DNA of 13,456 bases from JBKEAJ01 sp047972135 (GCA_047972135.1 JBKEAJ010000136.1:1-13456), one strand, 5' to 3'. Positions 1 through 5,793 are shown, counted from the first letter of the stretch. The notes: generated by a model from the sequence alone, not told the origin. Made by a program: numbers and translations.

Positions 1-36
1 CTGTTATTAATACTACGACATTACAATACTTTGATG
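1..36 (+). repeat. Repeat module B, copy 1
   Basis: An AT-rich unit with the core ATACTACGAcATTACAAT. Related copies lie at 3279-3315 and 3879-3904. This copy and the one at 3879 are followed, after a similar linker containing GAATAAACGAA, by module A, so B and A travel as a compound unit. The unit may extend past the left edge. No coding potential is seen. Confidence 0.75.
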
Positions 37-65
37 TTGCGATGATAACAGACGAATAAACGAAG

Positions 66-125
66 GTCATTGCGAGGAGCTGGCGACGAAGCAATCTCTA
101 GCAACGAAGAACAGATTGCCACGCT
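66..125 (+). repeat. Repeat module A, copy 1 (right end missing)
   Basis: It matches the first three quarters of the 77-bp module A found complete at 1779-1855 and 3922-3998, and inverted at 10837-10912. It begins with TCATTGCGAGGAGC and runs through GCAATCT and AGATTGCCACGCT, but the right inverted end CTCGCAATGACG is absent. Module C begins within a few bases, so this copy appears truncated at a module junction. Confidence 0.85.
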
Positions 126-131
126 ACTGTA

Positions 132-163
132 GGCTGTACGCTTTAGGCTATAAGCGAACAGCC
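132..163 (+). repeat. Repeat module C, copy 1 (hairpin)
   Basis: A 32-bp imperfect palindrome with outer arms GGCTGT and ACAGCC and inner arms GCTT and AAGC. A second copy lies at 1738-1768 and also abuts a module A unit, but on the other side of it. It could form an RNA or DNA hairpin. There is no following T run, so a simple terminator is unlikely. Confidence 0.75.
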
Positions 164-254
164 TTGTTTAAAGTTTAATTGTTTAGGGTTTAGTCGTTTA
201 GCCGTCAGTTGTTGGTGAAGTTTAGGGACGTAGTCCCGATATCTTCGTAGCAAG
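156..254 (+). repeat. Repeat module H, left copy of a long inverted pair
   Basis: By eye this 99-nt stretch is identical to the reverse complement of 10970-11081, except that the left copy carries 8 extra nt (GTCGTTTA) and the right copy carries a 21-nt insertion made of AGTTGTT-like units. It contains the hairpin GGGACgtaGTCCC followed by GATATCTTCGTAGC. The TTTA tetramers at 167, 174, 182, 189 and 197 are spaced 7 to 8 bp apart. Confidence 0.85.
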
Positions 255-303
255 GAGATGTAAAAAATAATAATAGGGGCGGTAGCCCTGATATAGATGC
301 AGG

Positions 304-345
304 TTTAACTGTTTAATTGTTTAAGGTTTAGAGTTTAGTCGTTTA
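304..345 (+). repeat. Repeat module G: phased TTTA tract
   Basis: TTTA occurs at 304, 312, 320, 327, 334 and 342, steps of 8, 8, 7, 7 and 8 bp, joined by short GTC, GTT and GGT linkers. Similar tracts lie at 167-200, 1709-1727, 3841-3879, and inverted at 9092-9135 and 11043-11072. No reading frame is maintained. Confidence 0.7.
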
Positions 346-390
346 TGGCTGAAAGCCTAAATTAATTCAGCCCATGGCAACGTCATGTGG
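341..390 (+). repeat. Repeat module E, copy 1 (nested hairpins)
   Basis: It contains GGCTgaaAGCC, then AATTAATTCAGCCC, then CATGGCAACGTCATG. The copy at 3322-3371 has better-preserved stems, including CCCATGGC-aac-GCCATGGG. Just downstream, at 412-424, is a further short palindrome GCCCTgtaAGGGC. No coding potential is seen. Confidence 0.7.
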
Positions 391-437
391 AAAGGAATGA
401 CAAGATAGTAAACGCCCTGTAAGGGCAGATTATTTAC

Positions 438-478
438 AGCAAAAGCATAAATACTATAGCTTACAGCTTATTACAAAA
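438..478 (+). repeat. Repeat module D, copy 1, directly upstream of a start codon
   Basis: This 41-nt unit begins AGCAAAAGCATAAA and ends CAGCTTATTACAAAA. It matches 4013-4053 at 37 of 41 positions with no gaps. Both copies end exactly 10 nt before an ATG, here that of the gene at 489 and there that of acr3. Because the two genes are unrelated, the shared leader is notable; it may act as a promoter or 5' untranslated element. I see no TAnnTTTG box in it. Confidence 0.75.
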
Positions 479-488
479 AAATAAACAG

Positions 489-1679
489 ATGAAGTATATA
501 CCACTATTTATAGTAATCTTCTGCGTGAGTCTGCTCAGTTCTTGCTCCTTATTGGAATTTTCCTTGAAAGGTGAAGCTGAGCCATTGTCGAAGCAGGAGC
601 TAAGCACTCGTTTTGCGGTGCGCACATTTTATTCAGGTTTTGTATCTAAAATTATTGTTGCTGCCGACTCGATGGTAATATCCACCGACTCTGCGGCATA
701 TAAGACGAATGCCATTCGCTGGAAACTGAATGCAAGCAATTCTTGTGCATCATTAGCTTATCAGTCGTCTTCTGACATAGCAATGGTGGGGACGTGGATT
801 TTTTGTGAAAGGATGAACAATTTTCTACAATCTCGTAGGAGCGACAGTCTATTTGGTACATATAATGCGTCTCTTGCCGCACAAGCAGGACAGTATGGCG
901 TTGATAAAATCACGAAAGTTGCACGAGCTGTTTACGACAAGGGTAAGCAATACGAGAAAGTGGGTGAATTTGTGAGACTCTTTGCTAAGGAGCACCCTTT
1001 TACATCCTTGAGTTTTGACAATATAGGCTTTGTCGACGACTATCAGAGTTTTCTCAGTATCCCCGATTCTTTGATGGTACACAACTACGGTACAGCTCCC
1101 GAGATATTGGGTGATTTTGCCGATCGTATGGGTACATACACAGAGCAGTTTCATAATAATCTGACATGGAATAAGGATATGTTGGAGGTTTATTGGGACA
1201 GCGATTCAATGACTGCGAAGTTTCTTGTCAGAGCCGACACCTTCGCTGCAGAGTTTATGACCAGAGCGGATTCCATTACAGCCTTGTTGGCTGCTTTTTC
1301 TGAGATTGCCAAAAACTCTCCGGAGTTGGCAGCGCAGATGGCAGCGAATGTGAGCCAAGAACTCCGTCCGATGATAGATGAAATGAACTACATGGTGAAT
1401 ACCTCATTCCTACAGTTTTCACAACAGCGTGATTCCATCCAATTGTTTCTCGACCAACAGCGAGTAGCCCTTAAAGATGATATTTCTGAGACGGGAGTTT
1501 TATGGATGGAGCAAATGTCTGACAGTCTGGCATCTTTTGTCAAGAAAATCTCCTTTGCGGTAGGCTTGCTGGCAGTGGTGCTGGTGCTGGTTATCTTCGG
1601 AGTTCCCTTTGCCTTGGGGTATTATACTTCAAAACTGCGCAGCAAGGTGAAAGACAGAAATCTCAATAGGGGAGACTAG
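489..1679 (+). CDS. Uncharacterised membrane-anchored protein with N-terminal lipobox and C-terminal membrane helix
   Basis: I do not recognise this 396-residue protein. Residues 1-19 form a short basic start, a hydrophobic stretch and the lipobox LSSC (Cys19), so it may be a lipoprotein; alternatively this is a plain membrane anchor. Residues 354-376 are a strong transmembrane helix followed by a basic tail (KLRSK, then KDR), which suggests that the tail is cytoplasmic. The part between, about 330 residues, would be periplasmic. Its second half is rich in alternating charged and hydrophobic residues and probably helical or coiled coil, with a short tandem motif, TAKFLVRAD (242-250) followed by FAAEFMTRAD (252-261). 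The ATG at 489 is the obvious start because the hydrophobic leader follows at once. The gene stands alone between two repeat blocks, and repeat module D ends 10 nt before its ATG. The function is unknown. Confidence 0.8.
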   Translation: MKYIPLFIVIFCVSLLSSCSLLEFSLKGEAEPLSKQELSTRFAVRTFYSGFVSKIIVAADSMVISTDSAAYKTNAIRWKLNASNSCASLAYQSSSDIAMVGTWIFCERMNNFLQSRRSDSLFGTYNASLAAQAGQYGVDKITKVARAVYDKGKQYEKVGEFVRLFAKEHPFTSLSFDNIGFVDDYQSFLSIPDSLMVHNYGTAPEILGDFADRMGTYTEQFHNNLTWNKDMLEVYWDSDSMTAKFLVRADTFAAEFMTRADSITALLAAFSEIAKNSPELAAQMAANVSQELRPMIDEMNYMVNTSFLQFSQQRDSIQLFLDQQRVALKDDISETGVLWMEQMSDSLASFVKKISFAVGLLAVVLVLVIFGVPFALGYYTSKLRSKVKDRNLNRGD

Positions 1680-1737
1680 TTGATATGCTAATTTGATAAT
1701 GCAATGTTGAATTGTTTAAGGTTTAAAGATGCTATAT

Positions 1738-1768
1738 GCCGTACGCTTTAGGCTATAAGCGAACAGCC
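1738..1768 (+). repeat. Repeat module C, copy 2 (hairpin)
   Basis: It shares GTACGCTTTAGGCTATAAGC and the following GAACAGCC with 132-163, although the left arm GGCTGT has decayed to TGCCGT. It lies about 60 nt after the upstream gene's stop codon and just before a complete module A. A G-like stretch (GAATTGTTTAAGGTTTA) precedes it at 1709-1727. Confidence 0.75.
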
Positions 1769-1778
1769 AATAAACGTT

Positions 1779-1855
1779 CGTCATTGCGAGGAGCTGGCGA
1801 CGAAGCAATCTCTAGCAACAACGAACAGATTGCCACGCTGACGCTCGCAATGACG
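1779..1855 (+). repeat. Repeat module A, copy 2 (complete, 77 bp)
   Basis: A complete unit bounded by perfect 12-bp inverted ends, CGTCATTGCGAG and CTCGCAATGACG. An inner inverted pair, GCAATCT and AGATTGC, means the whole unit can fold into one long hairpin. It matches 3922-3998 at about 73 of 77 positions. It looks like a non-autonomous miniature element or REP-like palindrome; no encoded protein and no clear target-site duplication are seen. Confidence 0.85.
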
Positions 1856-1876
1856 ATAAAATGTAGGTAGCGGCTG

Positions 1877-1908
1877 AAAGCCCACAAATAATTTTGTCAT
1901 TAAATTTA
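1877..1908 (+). repeat. Repeat module J, copy 1, supplying a stop codon
   Basis: This 32-nt unit, AAAGCCCACAAATAATTTTG and onward, matches 3444-3475 at 31 of 32 positions. Its last three bases, 1906-1908, are the TAA stop (read on the - strand) of the neighbouring lipoprotein gene. The repeat therefore begins exactly where that reading frame ends. Confidence 0.75.
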
Positions 1909-3024
1909 TTTCAACACCTTAATCCGAACATACTGAGGAATATTATTTTCTTTATTTCTGTCATTATAATTTTTTTCATCAAATTCCCAAGAGCTTACAA
2001 CCTGCACATAGAAACAATTGTCATTACTCCAAAACATCCTGTCAGGCTCATCTGGGCACCAATTCTTAAAACTGACACTTGTGATTTTTTCTATTTTTTT
2101 GTTTGATATGGAATAGAGAACCAAGGTCGATTCATCATAAATATGGATAAAGTCGATAATATATTGCTTATCAGGAGAAACATATGGAAATCCTTGAAAA
2201 GACACATTCTCCCCAGTAGTTTTATCTATAAGTAAGTTCTTATAATTTTCCCAGTAAAGACCATAAACTACATAACTATTCAAAAACTCTATTTGTCCTA
2301 AGTACCTGAACTCCTGATCTCCGTCATTCATATTAACTTTATCGACAAATTCGACGGTACTGTCCCTACATTCCAGACTTATTGTGCCATTTTTCTTTTT
2401 ATGTTTAAGTGTATCTGTCAACAAGAAACTTACCGCATTTAGCTCTCTATTGAGAAAACGGTCTTCATTAATAAGTTCTATATTAAAATATTCATCTGTC
2501 AGAATACTATCCTTGTTGGGTGAATTACCATATACGATGTATAAATCTGAGGGGCTGAGTTTTATTTCCTTGTATCCTCCTTCGACTTTAGACTTCAAAA
2601 CATATACCTTCTCCCATGATTTTTTGGTCATTTCTCCTCCATCCCTGACAATCGTTCTTGTAAGCTTCTCTCTAATGCCATACCACTCTTCACCATGCTC
2701 AATTACGTTTAGTCTTTCTCCATAAATATAATGCCCCAGCGTTCTAGAGTTTCTTGACTGCTGTTGTTTTATTTGAGCTCCATTCATATCAGAAACATAA
2801 ACTATCTCATACACTTCCGTATCGTCGAAGTCTATTTCGTTTATTTTATCTTTACATATCGGTATCTCGGAGACAACTTCGTCAGCGGGTTCTGCTGTAT
2901 CTGCATCGCCGAGAAATGTATCAATCTGCGCCGAAATTTCTTTTTGGACTTCTTTTGTCTTTTCAGCCTGCCTTGAACAGGCAAGGAGGCTCACTGCTAT
3001 TATAAATATACTAAGTGCTTTCAT
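1906..3024 (-). CDS. Putative lipoprotein with SH3-like domain
   Basis: From the chosen start this is a 372-residue protein. Residues 1-16 make a lipoprotein signal ending in LLAC (Cys16), followed by a charged linker rich in Lys, Glu and Asp. Residues of about 70-145 resemble a bacterial SH3-like domain: a YVSDMNGAQIK strand, RTLGHYIYGERLNVI, and EEWYGIRE. The rest is rich in beta-strand patterns such as YVVYGLYWENYKNLLIDK and SPDKQYIIDF, perhaps a small propeller; I cannot name a family for it. The frame is open up to an ATG at 3106-3108, but a TAnnTTTG box at 3066-3073 lies inside that extension, so the start must be 3054 or 3024. I chose 3024, which gives a compact signal peptide. A role at the cell envelope is inferred. 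Confidence 0.75.
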   Translation of the reverse strand: MKALSIFIIAVSLLACSRQAEKTKEVQKEISAQIDTFLGDADTAEPADEVVSEIPICKDKINEIDFDDTEVYEIVYVSDMNGAQIKQQQSRNSRTLGHYIYGERLNVIEHGEEWYGIREKLTRTIVRDGGEMTKKSWEKVYVLKSKVEGGYKEIKLSPSDLYIVYGNSPNKDSILTDEYFNIELINEDRFLNRELNAVSFLLTDTLKHKKKNGTISLECRDSTVEFVDKVNMNDGDQEFRYLGQIEFLNSYVVYGLYWENYKNLLIDKTTGENVSFQGFPYVSPDKQYIIDFIHIYDESTLVLYSISNKKIEKITSVSFKNWCPDEPDRMFWSNDNCFYVQVVSSWEFDEKNYNDRNKENNIPQYVRIKVLK

Positions 3025-3065
3025 TTTTCTCAGATTTTCATACTTTTTGTTCATAATAATATTGT

Positions 3066-3073
3066 CAAAGGTA
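3066..3073 (-). promoter_or_regulatory. Putative -7 box for the SH3-lipoprotein gene
   Basis: Read on the - strand the sequence is TACCTTTG, a full match to the Bacteroidota -7 consensus TAnnTTTG. Transcription would start near 3059, leaving about 35 nt before the ATG at 3024, or about 5 nt before the alternative ATG at 3054. No clear -33 TTTG is seen at the usual distance. Confidence 0.5.
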
Positions 3074-3108
3074 TTAAAAATATAGACTCTAATTCTACTT
3101 TGACACAT

Positions 3109-3240
3109 TTAATTTTCTGAATACCTTCGGTCTATATCCTCCAGTCGCTTTTGATGCCGTTCATGTATCATTGTGAACATACGATCTTCTGGAGTTTCCT
3201 TGCAGAACTTGAATGCGAGGAGGGGATTTAAAAACTTTCC
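3109..3240 (-). pseudogene. Possible C-terminal remnant of a lost gene
   Basis: The - strand frame ending at the TAA of 3109-3111 reads like a real protein tail: NPLLAFKFCKETPEDRM, then FTMIHERHQKRLEDID and RRYSEN. It has the charged helical composition of coding sequence, with no stop until 3292-3294. Upstream it runs into a GGAGG-rich palindrome and repeat module B, so any N-terminal part is missing. There is no good start codon except internal Met residues. I do not recognise the parent family. It may be a gene cut short by repeat insertion, or a chance open frame. Confidence 0.35.
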
Positions 3241-3256
3241 TCCTGCGAAGGAGGAA
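3237..3256. repeat. Perfect palindrome TTCCTCCT/AGGAGGAA
   Basis: Eight-base arms surround a GCGA loop. Just to the right is a second GC-rich stretch, CCGCAGGGGGAGGAGG, which can pair instead with CCTCCTGCG, so two alternative hairpins are possible. It sits at the junction between the gene remnant and module B. Confidence 0.6.
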
Positions 3257-3278
3257 TACCCGCAGGGGGAGGAGGTGG

Positions 3279-3315
3279 CTGTTAATTGATACTACGATAT
3301 TACAATGCTATGATG
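3279..3315 (+). repeat. Repeat module B, copy 2
   Basis: It shares CTGTTAATTGATACTACGAT with the left edge of the window (CTGTTATTAATACTACGAC) and continues ATTACAATGCTATGATG. Unlike the other two copies it is followed by module E, not module A. Confidence 0.75.
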
Positions 3316-3321
3316 TGGGCT

Positions 3322-3371
3322 GTTTATGGCTGCAAGCCATAATTAATTCAGCCCATGGCAACGCCATGGGG
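3322..3371 (+). repeat. Repeat module E, copy 2 (nested hairpins)
   Basis: The best-preserved copy. ATGGCT-gca-AGCCAT is nested inside the pair GGGCTG (3317-3322) and CAGCCC, followed at once by a perfect hairpin CCCATGGC-aac-GCCATGGG. It corresponds to 341-390, where the stems are partly decayed. Confidence 0.75.
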
Positions 3372-3414
3372 GAAGACACACCACTACCCCCGCTCCCTTA
3401 CGGATTGCAGGATG
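3367..3414 (-). repeat. Repeat module I, copy 1
   Basis: Read on the - strand it begins CATCCTGCAATCCGTAAGGG and continues with a GCGGGGGTAGTGGTGTG run. It matches the + strand at 10791-10832 at about 37 of 42 positions, so the two copies are inverted relative to each other. Open frames across this stretch on the + strand are judged chance. Confidence 0.7.
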
Positions 3415-3443
3415 CTCATAGACACGGCTATCAACAATAGACA

Positions 3444-3475
3444 AAAGCCCACAAATAATTTTGTCGTTAAATTTA
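3444..3475 (+). repeat. Repeat module J, copy 2
   Basis: It matches 1877-1908 at 31 of 32 positions. Here it is preceded by GAC, so that ACAAAA and TTTTGT can pair. It lies just upstream of the arsR operator palindrome. Confidence 0.75.
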
Positions 3476-3482
3476 TCCATCG

Positions 3483-3498
3483 TAATATTGCAATATTA
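3483..3498. promoter_or_regulatory. Palindromic operator upstream of arsR
   Basis: TAATATTGCAATATTA is a perfect 16-bp palindrome ending 11 nt before the arsR ATG. ArsR-family repressors bind imperfect AT-rich dyads of this kind close to their own start, so this is the likely autoregulatory site. A related string, ATTGCAAAATATTAA (4045-4059), with two extra bases in the centre, lies just before acr3 and might be a weaker second site. Confidence 0.65.
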
Positions 3499-3509
3499 AA
3501 TTATATCAA

Positions 3510-3836
3510 ATGGGAGCAAGCAAAACAGACCATTTTTCAGAGCAGCAGAACCGGATTGCAACGATAGCAAAAGCCTTAGGGCATCCTGCGAGAGTGGCAA
3601 TCATAGATTATCTATTGAAAGTCAACCAATGTATATGCGGAGATATAGTAAGCAAACTGCCTTTGTCGCAGCCCACAATATCGCAGCATCTGAGAGAGCT
3701 TAAAAGTGCAGGACTCATCAAAGGTACTATCGAAGGTAATTCGGTGTGCTATTGTATAGATGAAAAGACCTTCGGTGTTCTAAAAGACTACTTTTTCAAA
3801 ATCATAACTACTGTCACAAAAGAGAATTGCTGTTGA
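3510..3836 (+). CDS. arsR: ArsR-family metalloregulator
   Basis: A 108-residue winged helix-turn-helix repressor of usual ArsR length. The motif ALGHPARVAIIDYLL (22-36) opens the domain. Cys41 and Cys43 in CICGD occupy the position of the arsenite-binding CxC motif of classical ArsR proteins. The recognition region, DIVSKLPLSQPTISQHLREL, spans 45-64, and the wing is near GNSVCYCID (77-84). More cysteines, at 80, 82, 107 and 108, could add ligands. It should repress its own promoter through the palindrome just upstream and release DNA on binding As(III) or Sb(III). acr3 follows on the same strand after 227 nt of repeats, which is unusually far for an ars operon. The family call is firm; arsenic as the effector is inferred from the neighbour and the CxC motif. 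Confidence 0.9.
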   Translation: MGASKTDHFSEQQNRIATIAKALGHPARVAIIDYLLKVNQCICGDIVSKLPLSQPTISQHLRELKSAGLIKGTIEGNSVCYCIDEKTFGVLKDYFFKIITTVTKENCC

Positions 3837-3840
3837 AATG

Positions 3841-3879
3841 TTTAAGGTTTAGTCGTTGAATTGTTTAACTGTTTATTTA
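3841..3879 (+). repeat. Repeat module G between arsR and acr3
   Basis: TTTA occurs at 3841, 3848, 3864, 3872 and 3876, with TTGA filling the place near 3856, so the 7 to 8 bp phase is kept. It begins a few bases after the arsR stop codon and runs directly into module B. Confidence 0.65.
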
Positions 3880-3904
3880 TACTACGATATTTCAATGCTA
3901 TGAT
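3879..3904 (+). repeat. Repeat module B, copy 3
   Basis: ATACTACGATATTTCAATGC and TATGAT, followed by AACAGCGAATAAACGAA and then module A. This is the same B-linker-A order as at 1-125. Confidence 0.75.
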
Positions 3905-3921
3905 AACAGCGAATAAACGAA

Positions 3922-3998
3922 CGTCATTGCGAGGATCTGGCGACGAAGCAATCTCTACCTACAAAGAACAGATTGCCACGCTGACGCTCGCAATGACG
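3922..3998 (+). repeat. Repeat module A, copy 3 (complete, 77 bp)
   Basis: A complete unit with both 12-bp inverted ends, CGTCATTGCGAG and CTCGCAATGACG. It lies between arsR and acr3 and could form a strong hairpin in a read-through transcript, which may lower acr3 expression relative to arsR (inference). Confidence 0.85.
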
Positions 3999-4012
3999 GA
4001 GGAATAAAAAAT

Positions 4013-4053
4013 AGCAAAAGCATAAAGCCTATAGCCTACAGCTTATTGCAAAA
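4013..4053 (+). repeat. Repeat module D, copy 2, directly upstream of acr3
   Basis: It matches 438-478 at 37 of 41 positions without gaps. It ends exactly 10 nt before the acr3 ATG, the same distance as at the other gene. Its ATTGCAAAA end overlaps the possible second ArsR half-site. Confidence 0.75.
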
Positions 4054-4063
4054 TATTAATACA

Positions 4064-5116
4064 ATGAAAAAACTGAACTCCCTCGACAGAAATCTGACAC
4101 TTTGGATTTTCCTTGCTATGGCAATAGGTGTCGGCATTGGCTACTTCTTTCCGACCTTTCCGGAGTTTGTAAACTCATTCAACAAAGGGACAAGCAACAT
4201 TCCCATTGCCATAGGTTTAATATTGATGATGTATCCGCCATTGGCAAAGGTCAATTACGCCTTACTGCCAAAGGTTTTCAGGAACACTAAAATTCTTTCC
4301 GTCTCTTTGCTTCTCAATTGGGTAGTAGGTCCTATCTTAATGTTTGGCTTGGCAATAATTTTTCTGAGGGGCTATCCCGAATACATGGTCGGTTTGATTT
4401 TAATAGGCTTGGCACGCTGCATTGCCATGGTTTTGGTGTGGAACGACCTTGCTGGAGGCAGCAGTGAATATGGTGCCAGCTTGGTGGCACTGAACAGTAT
4501 TTTTCAGGTCTTTGCCTACAGTTTCTACGCATGGATTTTCATCACCATCCTACCTCCCTATTTTGGTTTTGAAGGCGTAATCGTAGATATTTCGATAAGT
4601 ACAATAGCCGAGAGTGTCGCCATTTATTTGGGTATCCCTTTTCTGATGGGAATACTGAGTCGTATTATTTTAGTAAGGTTCAAAGGCGAAGATTGGTATA
4701 TGAAGAAATTTATACCAGCCGTTTCGCCTATAACCCTGATAGCTTTGTTGTTCACTATTGTGATAATGTTCTCGCTGAAAGGCGAATTGATAGTCAGCAT
4801 CCCTCAAGACGTATTGATAATAGCAGTCCCTTTGCTGATATACTTTGTGTTGATGTTCCTCATTGGTTTCTTTGTGAGCAGGGCGATGGGAGCAGAGTAC
4901 AACAAAACGGCATCGGTGGCATTTACGGCAGCAGGGAATAATTTTGAACTGGCAATAGCTGTTGCCATTGCTGTCTTTGGGCTCAACTCGGGACAGGCTT
5001 TTGCAGGAGTCGTAGGACCTTTGGTGGAAGTTCCTGCACTGATTTTGCTGGTGCGAGTTTCCTTTTGGCTAAAACAAAAATATTATACAAAGAAAAAGAC
5101 TCACCTATATGGGTAA
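4064..5116 (+). CDS. acr3: ACR3-family arsenite efflux transporter
   Basis: A 350-residue inner-membrane protein with about ten hydrophobic helices, the usual ACR3 size. It exports As(III) using the membrane potential. The family signature GLARCIAMVLVWNDLAGG (116-133) is intact and includes Cys119, the position of the conserved cysteine required for arsenite transport in ACR3 proteins. The conserved late helix NNFELAIAVAIAVFG with its glutamate is also present, followed by VGPLVEVPALILL. An in-frame TTG at 4046 would add six residues, but the ATG at 4064 gives the usual MKKLNSLDRN start, so I chose it. The gene follows arsR on the same strand; no arsC, arsA, arsD or arsM is nearby. Its end overlaps a terminator stem. 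It may be transcribed from the arsR promoter through the repeats or from a promoter within them; no clear -7 box is visible. Confidence 0.93.
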   Translation: MKKLNSLDRNLTLWIFLAMAIGVGIGYFFPTFPEFVNSFNKGTSNIPIAIGLILMMYPPLAKVNYALLPKVFRNTKILSVSLLLNWVVGPILMFGLAIIFLRGYPEYMVGLILIGLARCIAMVLVWNDLAGGSSEYGASLVALNSIFQVFAYSFYAWIFITILPPYFGFEGVIVDISISTIAESVAIYLGIPFLMGILSRIILVRFKGEDWYMKKFIPAVSPITLIALLFTIVIMFSLKGELIVSIPQDVLIIAVPLLIYFVLMFLIGFFVSRAMGAEYNKTASVAFTAAGNNFELAIAVAIAVFGLNSGQAFAGVVGPLVEVPALILLVRVSFWLKQKYYTKKKTHLYG

Positions 5117-5129
5117 AGGTGAGCCTTTT
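5094..5129. terminator. Bidirectional terminator between acr3 and fldA
   Basis: The arms AAAAGACTCACCT and AGGTGAGCCTTTT pair at 12 of 13 positions, with ten bases between. A run of T follows on the + strand and a run of T flanks it on the - strand, so it can end both convergent transcripts. The left arm includes the last codons of acr3. Confidence 0.85.
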
Positions 5130-5157
5130 AAAAAAGAAATGATTGTAATTCAGAGGA

Positions 5158-5664
5158 TTAAGCAAATTTGCCTTTTATTGAGTTAACCCAATTGTCTACT
5201 CTTTCCTCTGTTTTATCGTCTTCGTTGTCTTGGTCAATTGCCAGTCCGACAAACTGTCCGTCTACAACAGCAATAGAATCGTCGTATTCGTATTCGTCAG
5301 TAGCTACAGCTCCTATCACTTTGCAGCCTTTATCCTTCACAGCTTCGTAGAGGTGTCCGAGACTATCGACAAAAGTGTCGGGGTATGTTTGTGAGTCGCC
5401 GAGTCCGAATAAGGCAACAGTCTTACCGTCGAGTTTTGCACTTTTAAGTTTTGCCACTGCCGAGTCCCAATCATCTTGCAGGTCGCCGATACCGGTGGTA
5501 GCAGTTCCTAAAATAAGATTGTCATATTGTTCAAAATCAGAAGTTTCGGCTTTTGAAACATCTTTCACATCAACATTGTCGCTGCCTAAAAGTTTCGCAA
5601 CTTGTTTAGCCACACCTTCTGTGTTTCCTGTGTCGCTTCCGTAGAAGATTCCTATTTTTTTCAT
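5158..5664 (-). CDS. fldA: Flavodoxin (FMN electron carrier)
   Basis: A 168-residue long-chain flavodoxin, a soluble cytoplasmic protein that carries electrons on FMN between reductases and enzymes such as radical-SAM proteins. The phosphate-binding loop GSDTGNTE is at residues 9-16. The isoalloxazine loops are LGTATTGIGDLQDDW (52-66) and LFGLGDSQTYPDTF (85-98). The acidic C-terminal half, DEYEYDDS and DQDNEDDKTEE, is typical. Length and the extra loop near 120-140 place it with long-chain forms. It starts at the ATG of 5664, with TTTTATCTC-like sequence upstream and no obvious -7 box match. It is convergent with acr3 and shares its terminator. It may supply electrons for LipA, encoded in the same window, but that is only a plausible link. 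Confidence 0.95.
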   Translation of the reverse strand: MKKIGIFYGSDTGNTEGVAKQVAKLLGSDNVDVKDVSKAETSDFEQYDNLILGTATTGIGDLQDDWDSAVAKLKSAKLDGKTVALFGLGDSQTYPDTFVDSLGHLYEAVKDKGCKVIGAVATDEYEYDDSIAVVDGQFVGLAIDQDNEDDKTEERVDNWVNSIKGKFA

Positions 5665-5793
5665 TTTATCTCAATTTATATTTTGTGATTACTCATGTAG
5701 AGCCTATAACATCTGAATGTCAAAAATGTTTCTTCAAGCACTGTTTTCTTAGATAGGGAAACTATATTGCTCATAGACACGCCCGTATAAGGC

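Noticed and set aside
3025..3108. N-terminal extension of the SH3-lipoprotein to the ATG at 3106-3108
   Set aside because: The -7 box TACCTTTG at 3066-3073 lies inside it, and the extension would place 28 residues before the lipoprotein signal.
3213..3567. Open frames on the + strand across 3213-3440 and 3355-3567
   Set aside because: They run through modules B, E, I and J, whose other copies are not open in the same frame, and the second one overlaps the start of arsR. Their composition follows the repeats, not protein.
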